Both the position numbers and the translations under genes were made by a program. Shown one piece after another: positions 35,543 to 44,148 of a stretch of DNA of 64,000 bases; the stretch's first letter is position 1, and each line of letters begins with the position of its first letter. The notes beneath the pieces are model-generated. The model made no database searches. It was not told the origin of the DNA and saw nothing but the letters and a program-made list of their open reading frames with translations. This stretch comes from an uncultured Siphonobacter sp. (lineage in GTDB: Bacteria > Bacteroidota > Bacteroidia > Cytophagales > Spirosomataceae), in contig CAJYIW010000024.1 of assembly GCA_913775095.1 (NCBI GenBank), positions 124,001 through 188,000 on the forward strand, given 5' to 3'.

Positions 35543-35572
35543 ACAGCAGGTACTGGCGGATTAGTAAATCGA

Positions 35573-37201
35573 TCAGGGTTTCACCGAAGAAACGGAAACC
35601 AGACTATTCAGGTAGTTTTCAATGTTGGTGTACCCGTCTTTTTTCCTGGTTTTTGTCGCATCGGAAGCATCCTTCGGATTCAGGCCGTTCTTCTTTTCCC
35701 ATTCATCAGGGATGCCGTCTTTGTCGGAATCTACGTAGGGCGTTCCTTTGTATTCGGGATATCCTCCCACCTGACTGATGTCGGTGATGATGCCCTGTTT
35801 GTACGAATCAATGGGTAAACGACGGTGCTTGAACTGCGTTTCGGGTACCTTAACGCCTTCCGTATACGTAATCTTCCCGGTCTTCACCTGCTGCACAATT
35901 CGCGTATCCACGGGATCGCGTTTGGGTAAGGTAGCCCCCGCGTTCGTTAATACATACTCATACGCTTTAGTCGTGGGCAGAATCGTCAACTCGGGCATGG
36001 GCAGGGGTGCATTCCATTTCATGTCCGCTGTGTACTTACCCGTGTTGGGCAAATCTTCGACCTGAACGCCGCCGTTCCAGTTATCTTTCGTTACGGCTTC
36101 GTTGCCTTCCATGATGTTGCCATTCACGTAGGCACGACCAAAGACCAGGTGGTCCAGTTTACTACGACCCGCTTCCGGTTTCACGAGGCGGTGACCCACC
36201 GGTGAATCTTTCGGCGTTAACGGGCCGGGTTTATAGTAGTTATTGATGATGTTGTACATCGCCCGGTAATCCCCACCGTCCACCGAACGGTGTACCCAGT
36301 TGAAAACTACGTTATTCACGAAATTGAAGATCCCGTACCAGCCAATGGACGGATTTCGTCCGGCATTATCCGCCCAGAGGTTCCGCATGAAGGTACAGTT
36401 TTCTCCGCCCAGGGTGCTTCCAAAGGCGTGATTCCAGGTATCGAGAGCTTCCGAGAAAATGGAATTCTGAATGGTAATATTAACCGTGGGTAACTTCTGC
36501 TCAATGGCTCCCGTGCTGTCATTATACATGTGCCGGTACATCGACATGTTTTCATCCAGACCCCAGCTGGCCGATACGTGATCGATCATGATGTTACCGA
36601 TGGGGTTCCCACCAATGGAATCGTCCCGGCGGCCCACGTTGGTTTCTCCGCGGCGGAATCGCATGTATCGAACGACCACGTCGTGTGTATTAATCCATAC
36701 CGATTCACCCGCTACGCAGACGCCATCGCCCGGAGCTGATTGCCCGGCAATGGTCACGTAAGGAGCCCGGATAATCAGGGGCGTTTTCAGTTTGATAATG
36801 CCGGCTACGTTAAAGACAATCGTACGGGCCCCGCCCTGCTCGCAGGCTTCGCGAAGGGTTCCCGGGCCGCTGTCTTCCAGACTGGTAACGACGATTACTT
36901 TGCCGCCGCGACCACCGAAGGAATACGCTCCGCCCCCTTCCGCTCCGGGGAATGCCGGAATCGGGGCCTGGGGTAAATCGTACGGGCGGCCCGCCCAGGG
37001 AATATAAGGCTTGCCTTCACGGGCTTCTTTCAAAATTGTTGGATAGGCCTTTTGCCAGGCCAGGTCTGACTGGCGGCGGGCCTCTTTCATCATTTCATCG
37101 CTGGCTTTTTCCACATCCGCAGGAACCTTTGGATACTGAGCAAAGACGCTCGCTGAACTCAACACAGCAGCTAGTAATACAGGAATGAGGTTTTTCTTCA
37201 T
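35573..37201 (-). CDS. Pectate lyase, PL1 family, with C-terminal calcium-binding repeat
   Basis: 542 residues from the ATG at 37201, which starts the signal peptide (MKKNLIPVLLAAVLSSASVFAQ); an in-frame ATG three codons earlier is also possible. The PL1 beta-helix begins at IPAFPGAEGGGAYSFGGRGG (83-102), then TSLEDSGPGTLREAC, and RRDDSIGGNPIGNIMIDHVS holds the conserved strand with calcium-binding Asp residues. Near the C-terminus DSDKDGIPDEWEKKNGLNP is a thrombospondin-3-like calcium loop, common on secreted Bacteroidota polysaccharidases. It cleaves the galacturonan backbone by beta-elimination. Confidence 0.92.
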   Translation of the reverse strand: MKKNLIPVLLAAVLSSASVFAQYPKVPADVEKASDEMMKEARRQSDLAWQKAYPTILKEAREGKPYIPWAGRPYDLPQAPIPAFPGAEGGGAYSFGGRGGKVIVVTSLEDSGPGTLREACEQGGARTIVFNVAGIIKLKTPLIIRAPYVTIAGQSAPGDGVCVAGESVWINTHDVVVRYMRFRRGETNVGRRDDSIGGNPIGNIMIDHVSASWGLDENMSMYRHMYNDSTGAIEQKLPTVNITIQNSIFSEALDTWNHAFGSTLGGENCTFMRNLWADNAGRNPSIGWYGIFNFVNNVVFNWVHRSVDGGDYRAMYNIINNYYKPGPLTPKDSPVGHRLVKPEAGRSKLDHLVFGRAYVNGNIMEGNEAVTKDNWNGGVQVEDLPNTGKYTADMKWNAPLPMPELTILPTTKAYEYVLTNAGATLPKRDPVDTRIVQQVKTGKITYTEGVKVPETQFKHRRLPIDSYKQGIITDISQVGGYPEYKGTPYVDSDKDGIPDEWEKKNGLNPKDASDATKTRKKDGYTNIENYLNSLVSVSSVKP

Positions 37202-37210
37202 TGGGTACAT

Positions 37211-37834
37211 GAAATAAATTCAGATAAATCATGGTTCTTTCCGGGTAGAAAGAGTTGGTTTTTCATACTAAAGAAAGAGGCTGGTTGAAGACTGAACCCC
37301 ATTGCAAACTCAAAATAAGGCTATTAAACCCCGACATATCTATATTATTTTTTCGAGCTATTGTAGCATCTTAGCAGGCCAAAAAGCTTTACCCCATAAA
37401 TTCAGGGTAATATCTCTTAATGACGTCCTTACTAATTGGGCCTTCCAGGTTTTGGAGAAAAAAGGGGTCTCTCGGAAAAGACATACCGATGAGACGCATA
37501 GTAGCCCTGATTGGCTACAGTAAAGAGAAGAAAGATAATTCGGAAGTATCCGGCAGGTGGGTTAAACGTAATATGCTTTACTTCAATCAAAATCAGGTTA
37601 TTCCGTACCGACACAACTCCCCGCAGGGAGCCGTTAAACTATAGTTATACGATTCACAATCATTCGACTACGCTACCCTACGCCGGCACGTAGTATATCC
37701 AGGTTCCGCCGCAAACTTTTCCTTATCCGATCCCCCCGGATGTTGTTTTGAGAATTGATAGTTTAAAGCGTTATTTTTCGAATAATTAAGCAGTAAGTTG
37801 AGTATATGCTATCTACTTAATGAATGCATCCATT
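37211..37834. other. 624-nt gap with no recognised gene
   Basis: Short open frames occur on both strands (for example 37302-37523 and 37432-37614), but none resembles a known protein or has a convincing start. One small hairpin (GTAGCC/GGCTAC, 37501-37516) is present. I see no IS ends, tRNA or promoter box here. Confidence 0.5.
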
Positions 37835-38527
37835 TCATTTTTTACCAAATCTAACGATATCATATCCTACTGAAAAGGTTATGGTCCGTGTTTTTCGATT
37901 AAAGGAATAAGCCTTGCCTTCAAAGATAACCGGGTTATTTAATGAACTAAATGGAAAGTCATAATCTAACCCGAAATTGAATCGCTTCAGGTGAAGATTA
38001 ATACCCATGATTCCTCCAGCGTAGTACTTCTTCTGCGAATCAAAAACGTTATCACTAATATGGAATCGTCCTTTATCTGTATGATAGAAACTTCGTCTTT
38101 CAGACGATAAAAAGGTATTCATAATACCCGCATTTACGCTAAGAAAAGAAGTTAAGAAATAACCTACTTTAAGGGGTACATCAAAACGCTTTAGATCATT
38201 TGCCAGATTCACGCCCCCGATGCCCTGGTAATAACTCCATTCGGGATTTTCCCGATCAATGTTATCAAAATAGGCCAGAAAACGGTACGTACTGTATCTG
38301 AATTCGGGTTGCACGTAGAATCGATTAAACTGCCATCTTCCGTACACCTGAACCATCGCTTAAGTACGGGTATTATAAGAATCAATTTCGAAACCGCCTA
38401 CTCTATTTAATAAAGACGTTTCTTCCGTATTGGCCAGCGATCCCTTTAATCCTAAAGATAATACGCTCTGGGCCTGAGTATAAGTACTGGCAAACAGAAT
38501 ACTAAAGAATAATAAAACTCGTTTCAT
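37835..38527 (-). pseudogene. Outer-membrane beta-barrel (PorT-like) gene interrupted by one in-frame stop
   Basis: The frame opens at ATG 38527 with a good signal peptide (MKRVLLFFSILFASTYTQAQ), runs through SVLSLGLKGSLANTEE to NTRT, hits TAA at 38360-38362, and continues in the same frame (AMVQVYGRWQFNRFYVQPEF) to the stop at 37835. Without the TAA it would be a 230-codon protein. The downstream part has alternating strand patterns of an eight-stranded barrel and ends in a typical SVGYDIVRFGKK barrel strand. The downstream ATG alone (38356) would give a protein without a signal. A single base change explains the break; it may be a recent pseudogene or a sequencing error. Confidence 0.75.
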
Positions 38528-38704
38528 TGATTAAAATTTATTTCATGAAAAATATTCTACCAACTCTGATAAATGAATCATTCCGTTAATTAACTGGCAA
38601 ATTATCAGATTTTTTCAGATTATCAATTTTATAAAATTTAACAACTAATCATTCTTTATTTTCCACTTGAGTCCTGATTTAATTCACATCTGTTATCAGA
38701 CATA

Positions 38705-38738
38705 AAAAAGCTCCGCAACAGTAGTTACGGAGCTTTTT
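38705..38738 (-). terminator. Rho-independent terminator of the GH20 gene
   Basis: Stem AAAAAGCTCCG (38705-38715) with its complement (38728-38738) and a 12-nt loop, 17 nt past the GH20 stop; on the minus strand the hairpin closes with a T6 run. Confidence 0.88.
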
Positions 38739-38754
38739 ATGTTTTTACAAATGA

Positions 38755-40995
38755 TTACTGCTGTACAAACCAGCTATCAGGTACGTCCTTCGGTTCTGAC
38801 CCGTTCAGGCTGTATTTGAGCTTGAGGGTGAAACCGCCGCCGCCTTCAATGAAATCGGCTTCGAAGGGATGGGCTCCTTTACTCAGGGCTACCTGCCCGC
38901 TTTTCTCAATAGGAAAATGGTTACCGTCGTTATCCACCACCATTCGATCCGCGATGCGAAGAATACCACCGTCGTCGCAGGTATAGAAGAAGCTGTACAC
39001 GCCCGTTTCAGGAACGTTGATCAGGCCCCGGAACTGAATCCCAAAACTGGGGGCCGTTACCGTTTTCGGCACTTCTACGTTACGGACCGTAAAGGTGCTG
39101 TCGGCCGTCTCTTTCTTCATAAGCGTCGTCATTTTGAAGAATTTTTTATAGAGACTTCCCTTTAAACCCGCCCTGGGGTTACTTACCGAAACGGGTTTGG
39201 CGTACGCCTGCTGCTGGTAGTGCAGGGTGTAGATATCTCCGCGTAAGCCGGTCGAGGTAAAGGCCGCCAGCTTGATGGTTTGCGGTTTAGTGATGATCAG
39301 ACCTTTGCCCAGCTCAGGAGACGTTTTCACGGGTAAGGAGCCGTCGGTGGTGTAACGAATAACGTAACTCTCCAGCGGTTTTTTGATGGATAAGGTCGCT
39401 TTATCGACGAATACGTTCGCTTCCGTAAAACCCGTCAGATCGGGCAGTCGGTAGTGAATGTTTCGTTTTTCCATCATGGGATAGTGCTGTAACAAACGTT
39501 GCTGAAAGGAGTCGAAGTTTTTCTTATTCGTCCAGACCACTTCCGAAAGGGCCGTCATGCGGGGCATATAAAGGTATTCAGCCCGGCTTTCGGTGGGCAC
39601 GTATTCCGTCCAGAGGTTAGCCTGGGCTCCCAGAAAAAGCTTCTTCTGGTGGGCAGGAATTCCTTCCGGCACGACTTCCAACTGATACACGTTCGATACC
39701 GACTGAATGCCCGGAGGGCTGTCGAAATACAGCGTACTGACGGGCGTCATGATGATTTCGTTGCCGTTTTTAGCGGCTTCATACGGAGCATTTTTCACCC
39801 AGGAACGCCAGTACATCAGCGTAGCGGAAGCGTCGATGCCGCCTTCCAGCATTTCGTCCCAGCCGATGAGTTTTTTACCTTTGGACGTAAAGAATTTCTG
39901 CATGCGGTGGATGAAGTAACTCTGCAGCTCCTCCACGTTTTTGATGCCTTCTTTCTTCATCAGTTCCTTACAAACCTCGGCATTAGCCCAGGTTGTTTTC
40001 TCTACTTCATCCGCTCCAAGGTGTACGTATTGGCTGGGAAATAGCTCAAAGACTTCGTTGAACACGTTTTCAGCGAATTCGTAGGTCTGTTCGTTACAGG
40101 GACAGATGGGCGTTGAAAAGGTTTTTCCCCAGCTGGCATCGGTCGTGCAGCTCAGGTACGGGTACTGCTTGATGGCCGCCATCATGTGACCGGGCATGTC
40201 AATTTCCGGAATCACCTCAATGGAACGCTCCGCTGCGTAGGCTACGATTTCCTTAATCTGCTCCTGCGTATAATAGCCACCGTAAACCTGCTTTCCGTCT
40301 TTCATTTTCAGGAAACGCGGATCAATAATAAAGTCCGGATTGTCTTTGGATTTGGCAATGCAGGAAGAATCCTGATTGTTGAGGGTCCGCCAGGCTCCTT
40401 CCTGCGTCAGCAGGGGGTATTTTTTGATCTCAATCCGCCAGCCCTGATCGTCGGTTAGGTGCCAGTGAAATTTATTGAACTTATAAAAAGCCAGCTGGTC
40501 GATGTATTTTTTGATGAAATCTACCGTAAAGAAGTGCCGGGACACATCCAGGTGCATGCCCCGCCAGGCATACGCCGGCTGATCTTTGATGGTTACCGAA
40601 GGAATTTTCTTCGTTCCGCTGGCCGGGACCAACTGATGCAGGGTCTGAATACCCCGATTGATGCCCGCGGGTGTTTTACCCAGCAACGTAATCGTCGACG
40701 CACTGACTTCCAGCGAATATGCTTCGTCGTTCCCGAGTGAAGAATCGAATCCTATGACAATTCGGTTACCTGAGCCGGCGGCGTTACCCCGAATGCCCAG
40801 CATCGACTTCAGCTGCTTTACCTGAGAACTCAACGGAGCATCGGCCGGAACAATCAGGCTGGTAGCCGACGTCACTTCAAAGACCCCGGTTCCGGGCTGA
40901 AGTGAGGCGGGGTATGGAATAATCGGATAAGGATTGGTTTGAGCGTAAGTCAGCCCGCCAAAGAGCAGACTGGCCAGCACCAGCATTTTTTTCAT
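38755..40995 (-). CDS. Beta-N-acetylhexosaminidase, GH20, with C-terminal PA14-like domain
   Basis: 746 residues with a signal peptide ending LTYAQ. The N-terminal GH20b-like domain (20-140) precedes the catalytic barrel: YAWRGMHLDVSRHFF (142-156), FHWHLTDDQGWRIEI (176-190), and the catalytic pair Asp329-Glu330 in HLGADEVEKTTW. A chitobiase C-terminal segment (about 530-600) and a PA14-like sandwich (IQFRGLINVPETGVYSFFYTCDDGGILRI, split here as RGLINVPETG and FYTCDDGG) follow. It removes terminal GlcNAc or GalNAc from glycans. It has its own terminator and is likely transcribed alone. Confidence 0.94.
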   Translation of the reverse strand: MKKMLVLASLLFGGLTYAQTNPYPIIPYPASLQPGTGVFEVTSATSLIVPADAPLSSQVKQLKSMLGIRGNAAGSGNRIVIGFDSSLGNDEAYSLEVSASTITLLGKTPAGINRGIQTLHQLVPASGTKKIPSVTIKDQPAYAWRGMHLDVSRHFFTVDFIKKYIDQLAFYKFNKFHWHLTDDQGWRIEIKKYPLLTQEGAWRTLNNQDSSCIAKSKDNPDFIIDPRFLKMKDGKQVYGGYYTQEQIKEIVAYAAERSIEVIPEIDMPGHMMAAIKQYPYLSCTTDASWGKTFSTPICPCNEQTYEFAENVFNEVFELFPSQYVHLGADEVEKTTWANAEVCKELMKKEGIKNVEELQSYFIHRMQKFFTSKGKKLIGWDEMLEGGIDASATLMYWRSWVKNAPYEAAKNGNEIIMTPVSTLYFDSPPGIQSVSNVYQLEVVPEGIPAHQKKLFLGAQANLWTEYVPTESRAEYLYMPRMTALSEVVWTNKKNFDSFQQRLLQHYPMMEKRNIHYRLPDLTGFTEANVFVDKATLSIKKPLESYVIRYTTDGSLPVKTSPELGKGLIITKPQTIKLAAFTSTGLRGDIYTLHYQQQAYAKPVSVSNPRAGLKGSLYKKFFKMTTLMKKETADSTFTVRNVEVPKTVTAPSFGIQFRGLINVPETGVYSFFYTCDDGGILRIADRMVVDNDGNHFPIEKSGQVALSKGAHPFEADFIEGGGGFTLKLKYSLNGSEPKDVPDSWFVQQ

Positions 40996-41129
40996 TGCAA
41001 TTGTTTAATGGTAAAACACAACCCGGCCAGGGGGGATTATGGTAGAGGAAGATCGAAACCCGAGCTTTATACTCAATTCCTCTTTACACAACGCAAAGAA
41101 AAGGCTTCTGTGGCAGGAAATGAAGCTAA

Positions 41130-41792
41130 TTATCTATGACTGGTAACACCCACCTGTTCGCAAAACTCCAGGACCGGACATCTGGAGCACCGCGGCATAG
41201 GACCCGTACAGATGTGTTTTCCGAAAGGCATGAGTAATCGGTTGATATCAATCCACTGGCTTTGAGGAACTTTATTTTCCAGTACTTTCAGCGTCTTTTC
41301 GGGGGTAGTTGTCTTGACAAAGCCCCAGCGATTGACCACGCGATGCACATGAACGTCCACGCTGATGGCGGGTACTCCCGTGGCAACGCCCAGAGCCAGA
41401 TTGGCACATTTGGGGCCTACTCCTTTCAGAGCAGTTAGCTGATCGTAATCAGCGGGTAACTTCCCACCATACTGAGTGACAGCGATTTGAGCGATGGCCC
41501 GCATGGTTTCAGCCTTTTGTCCGGGGTATTGACTTCCCACCAGCATTTCGGCCAGTTCTTCGAAGGGAATAGCCAGTAACTGCTCCGGCGTGCGAGCCCG
41601 GTTGAAGAGTTTTAACGAAAGCGGAATCGTTGTCTCGTCGAGCGTACGGATGGAAATCAGGCAGGAAATCAGCTGTTCAAACAAGGTATTATAGCCTCGT
41701 TCGGCCAGTTCAAACATGGCCGCTTTGGGATAAGGAGCAATGGCTTTTTCAATGCGGGGCAGCATTTCGTTCAGATCAAAGGCACGTTTCAT
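41130..41792 (-). CDS. nth: Endonuclease III, DNA glycosylase/AP lyase
   Basis: 220 residues, normal length. The helix-hairpin-helix ALKGVGPKCANLAL contains the catalytic Lys128, and Asp146 is in SVDVHVHRVVNRWGF. The C-terminal iron-sulphur cluster is complete: Cys195, Cys202, Cys205 and Cys211 in the C-X6-C-X2-C-X5-C pattern. It removes oxidised pyrimidines in base excision repair. It is a housekeeping gene embedded among glycan genes; it follows the DUF2264 gene by 163 nt, with a GTAGAGACG-type repeat between. Confidence 0.95.
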   Translation of the reverse strand: MKRAFDLNEMLPRIEKAIAPYPKAAMFELAERGYNTLFEQLISCLISIRTLDETTIPLSLKLFNRARTPEQLLAIPFEELAEMLVGSQYPGQKAETMRAIAQIAVTQYGGKLPADYDQLTALKGVGPKCANLALGVATGVPAISVDVHVHRVVNRWGFVKTTTPEKTLKVLENKVPQSQWIDINRLLMPFGKHICTGPMPRCSRCPVLEFCEQVGVTSHR

Positions 41793-41851
41793 AGGGTGGC
41801 TCGTTTTTGATCTACATTGAAAAACCTTTGCCAGCTATTGCATTTCATTTC

Positions 41852-41953
41852 GTAGAGACGCCGATTGATCGACGTCTTCGCCGGGGAATGGTAGTCATTG
41901 GAAGGTAATAACAACCGCCTCTACCCAGACGCGATGAATCGACGTCTCTACGG
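41852..41953. repeat. GTAGAGACG-type inverted repeat element
   Basis: Starts CGTAGAGACGCCGATTGATC and ends ATGAATCGACGTCTCTACGG, so the two ends are inverted; the middle has GGAATGG...GGAAGGTAATAA. The same modules recur at 54820-55380, and a short piece (GTAGAGACGC) is at 14881. Confidence 0.7.
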
Positions 41954-41955
41954 AA

Positions 41956-43188
41956 TCAGGCGTGAAGGGCGTGATCTGTTGGCAGATTTTCGCCTTTTTC
42001 CCAAATGCGGCGACTCGTCCAGTCGGTCGCCGGACTGGCCCAGAATGGATCGCTTGCCGGTAAGCCCAGGGGTAACAAGGCCGTGGCCGTCAGATACAGA
42101 CTTCCGGTAGAAATATACCCTTCACCCAAATCGGGCTGATGTCCGTTCAGGCCGATGTACAACCAGCCTTTGGGATCGTAATTTTTGGGGTTATCGAGGG
42201 TTTTATGCAAAACAGCCGTCAAAGCACCCCGCACCTGAGCGGGAGCCACTTCCTGGGGTAACTGCTTCAGAAAAGCGGTATTAGCCAGGTGATGGAAAGC
42301 TCCGGCCCGGTAACAAATGGAGCGGCCAATGACGGGAAAAGTGCCGTCCGTAGCAATCAGTCGTTCCTGAATGGCGGCGTAACGGGGAGCAATTTTGTCC
42401 ATCCGCTTTTTCAGGAAATCGTAACTTTTATCGGGTAAGGTCCGCAGAATATCGACCATGAAGGGCTGGATTACATAACTGTTGTAATAATCCCAGTGAA
42501 AGTCCGGACCGTCGCCGAAAATGCCGTCACCCTTATACCATTGCTCGTGCTGCCGCAGGGCGTAATCGAGCCGCATTTTGTCGTACTCTTCCCCAATCGA
42601 GGCAAAAAATGCTTCAATCATGGCACTAAACAACAGCCAGTTACTAAAATACGGCTGAATGTTCCGGGTTTGCCGGAAGGCCGTCAGCACCTGTGTTTTA
42701 ACTTCCGACGGTAACGTCTGATATAATTTCGGGCAACGAATGAAGCCCTGAGCCAGAAAGGCCGCATCCACCAGCGGCTGTCCGCCTTTGGTGTAGTTCA
42801 GGTAATCTTTCGCTTTGGGGTTTACGGCATTAGCCAGCCCTTTCTGAGCCAGGGAAAAATACTTTTGCCGCAAGGGTTTTTCTTCTTCTGAATCCAGTGC
42901 CAGCCAGGGCCCGATGCCCGCCAGTAATCGACCGACGGCCTCCAGATAGGAATAATTTTTACGATCGGCTTCCTGACCGGGCTTCGACTCTACGGGCATT
43001 CGAGCCTTCAGCTGATCTTCCGCCAGAGCCGTCAGGACGGGTTCTGCCAGTTTTTGCAGGATGGTTACCCAGTAGGCCCGATCAGCAGCGGGGGCTGTCT
43101 GGACAGGACCAGCTGCCGTTGCTAAGGGATGAAGTGTACTAACTAATCCTGCCCCACCCAACTGGCGAAGAAAAAATCGACGAAGCAT
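41956..43188 (-). CDS. DUF2264 family exported protein
   Basis: 410 residues. The N-terminus MLRRFFLRQLGGAGLVSTLHP is a twin-arginine-like export signal. The body is helical and matches DUF2264: GRLLAGIGPWLAL (86-98), YFSNWLLFSAMIEAF (about 179-193), DGPDFHWDYYNSYVIQPFM (about 225-243) and IGLNGHQPDLGEGYISTGSLYL near the C-terminus. The fold is an (alpha/alpha)6 toroid like those of unsaturated-uronate hydrolases, and related proteins occur in pectin and arabinogalactan clusters, so exo-action on an acidic oligosaccharide is plausible. No catalytic residues can be assigned by eye. Confidence 0.78.
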   Translation of the reverse strand: MLRRFFLRQLGGAGLVSTLHPLATAAGPVQTAPAADRAYWVTILQKLAEPVLTALAEDQLKARMPVESKPGQEADRKNYSYLEAVGRLLAGIGPWLALDSEEEKPLRQKYFSLAQKGLANAVNPKAKDYLNYTKGGQPLVDAAFLAQGFIRCPKLYQTLPSEVKTQVLTAFRQTRNIQPYFSNWLLFSAMIEAFFASIGEEYDKMRLDYALRQHEQWYKGDGIFGDGPDFHWDYYNSYVIQPFMVDILRTLPDKSYDFLKKRMDKIAPRYAAIQERLIATDGTFPVIGRSICYRAGAFHHLANTAFLKQLPQEVAPAQVRGALTAVLHKTLDNPKNYDPKGWLYIGLNGHQPDLGEGYISTGSLYLTATALLPLGLPASDPFWASPATDWTSRRIWEKGENLPTDHALHA

Positions 43189-43313
43189 GCGTTAATGATT
43201 TGGAGTTCCGGGCTTTGCCAGAGGTATGTATTTATGGTAAGACTATTCGTTGCTCGGTTAACCCTAAACCATTGCCTGGAGTTAGGTTCGGTGGACTCAT
43301 TGCAGGTTCCTAT

Positions 43314-43364
43314 TCCCGGGGTTATCATCCGGAGCTATGCCTGTTGAACCCCTGCGGGGTTGTC
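43314..43364. repeat. GC-rich hairpin repeat related to the block at 3185-3301
   Basis: TCCCGGGGTTATCATCCGGA followed by GCTA and GTTGAACCCCTGCGGGGTTG. The same succession (CCCGGG half-palindrome, GGGCTA, then an AACCCC..GGGGTT hairpin) occurs upstream of the sialidase-like gene. The rest of the 43189-43418 gap shows nothing. Confidence 0.55.
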
Positions 43365-43418
43365 TAGAGAAAATTCATGCATTTGAATAGTTCTGAATGA
43401 TCCTTCCGGATAACCTGG

Positions 43419-44036
43419 TTACTTTCTATGGTATTTCCAGTTTCTGCTCTTCCCTTCCGCAATCCATTCGAGAGCCTGATCCATTCGTCTGAGGCGGGTC
43501 GATTCCGTTTTGGCTTCTTCAAACCACTGGATGTATTCCTTCTGGCAGGCGTAAGTGAAGTGCTGGAAATGATTCAGAGCCAATTCATTCTTTTTGAGTT
43601 CTTCCTGAAAATACGGCGGCAGTACCAGTGGTTTCTGCTCCGCAGACCGGTTTACCGTATGTTTCACGCCCTGTTCCAGGAGTTGCATGGCCTGTTTCAG
43701 GTAAGAGGTCAGGACCTCATCCGATGGCAACTCTTCCAGGGACTTCAGTTTTCCCAGCTGCCCCCTTCCATTCGGCTCATCCGCCGGGGAGAGAATTCCC
43801 GCGGGGTCTTCCATTTTAGCAGACAGCCAAAACACGAAAGAAGCGTGTTTTTTGAACGCTGCCATCAGACAGAGGGTACCCGCTTGATACCCAAAATGAG
43901 GAGTGCCCCATTTGATCGTTTCTTCTACCTCTGGGCAGACGTCGTGAATCAGCTCCCGTAAATGACCGAGAATGGGTCTGGCAAATTCAGCCGCAGTATC
44001 AATGTACAGGTCTACGCGAATATCCGTTTTTCCCAT
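43419..44036 (-). CDS. YdeI/OmdA-like protein with DUF1801 domain
   Basis: 205 residues from the ATG at 44036 (MGKTDIRVDLYI), the usual start of the family; an ATG eight codons earlier also exists. Residues 1-120 are DUF1801-like (EVEETIKWGTPHFGYQAGTLCLMAAFKKHASF). The C-terminal part (LPPYFQEELKKNELALNHFQ; KEYIQWFEEAKTESTRLRR) is the YdeI/OmpD-associated (Bacteriocin-protection) module. Function is unknown; a stress or envelope role is reported for distant relatives. No signal peptide. Not obviously linked to glycan use. Confidence 0.85.
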   Translation of the reverse strand: MGKTDIRVDLYIDTAAEFARPILGHLRELIHDVCPEVEETIKWGTPHFGYQAGTLCLMAAFKKHASFVFWLSAKMEDPAGILSPADEPNGRGQLGKLKSLEELPSDEVLTSYLKQAMQLLEQGVKHTVNRSAEQKPLVLPPYFQEELKKNELALNHFQHFTYACQKEYIQWFEEAKTESTRLRRMDQALEWIAEGKSRNWKYHRK

Positions 44037-44148
44037 TTGAGTTTGGAGTTTATGAATCACCGAATTACGCGGTGGTCCATTTCAACATGACCTAACTTGA
44101 AAGGTATATCTCAACAACCATTAACTAAAAACCAACAACTAAAAAGAG

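Noticed and set aside
37302-37644. Short open frames in the gap after the PL1 gene
   Set aside because: No start context, no known similarity, and overlapping frames on both strands.
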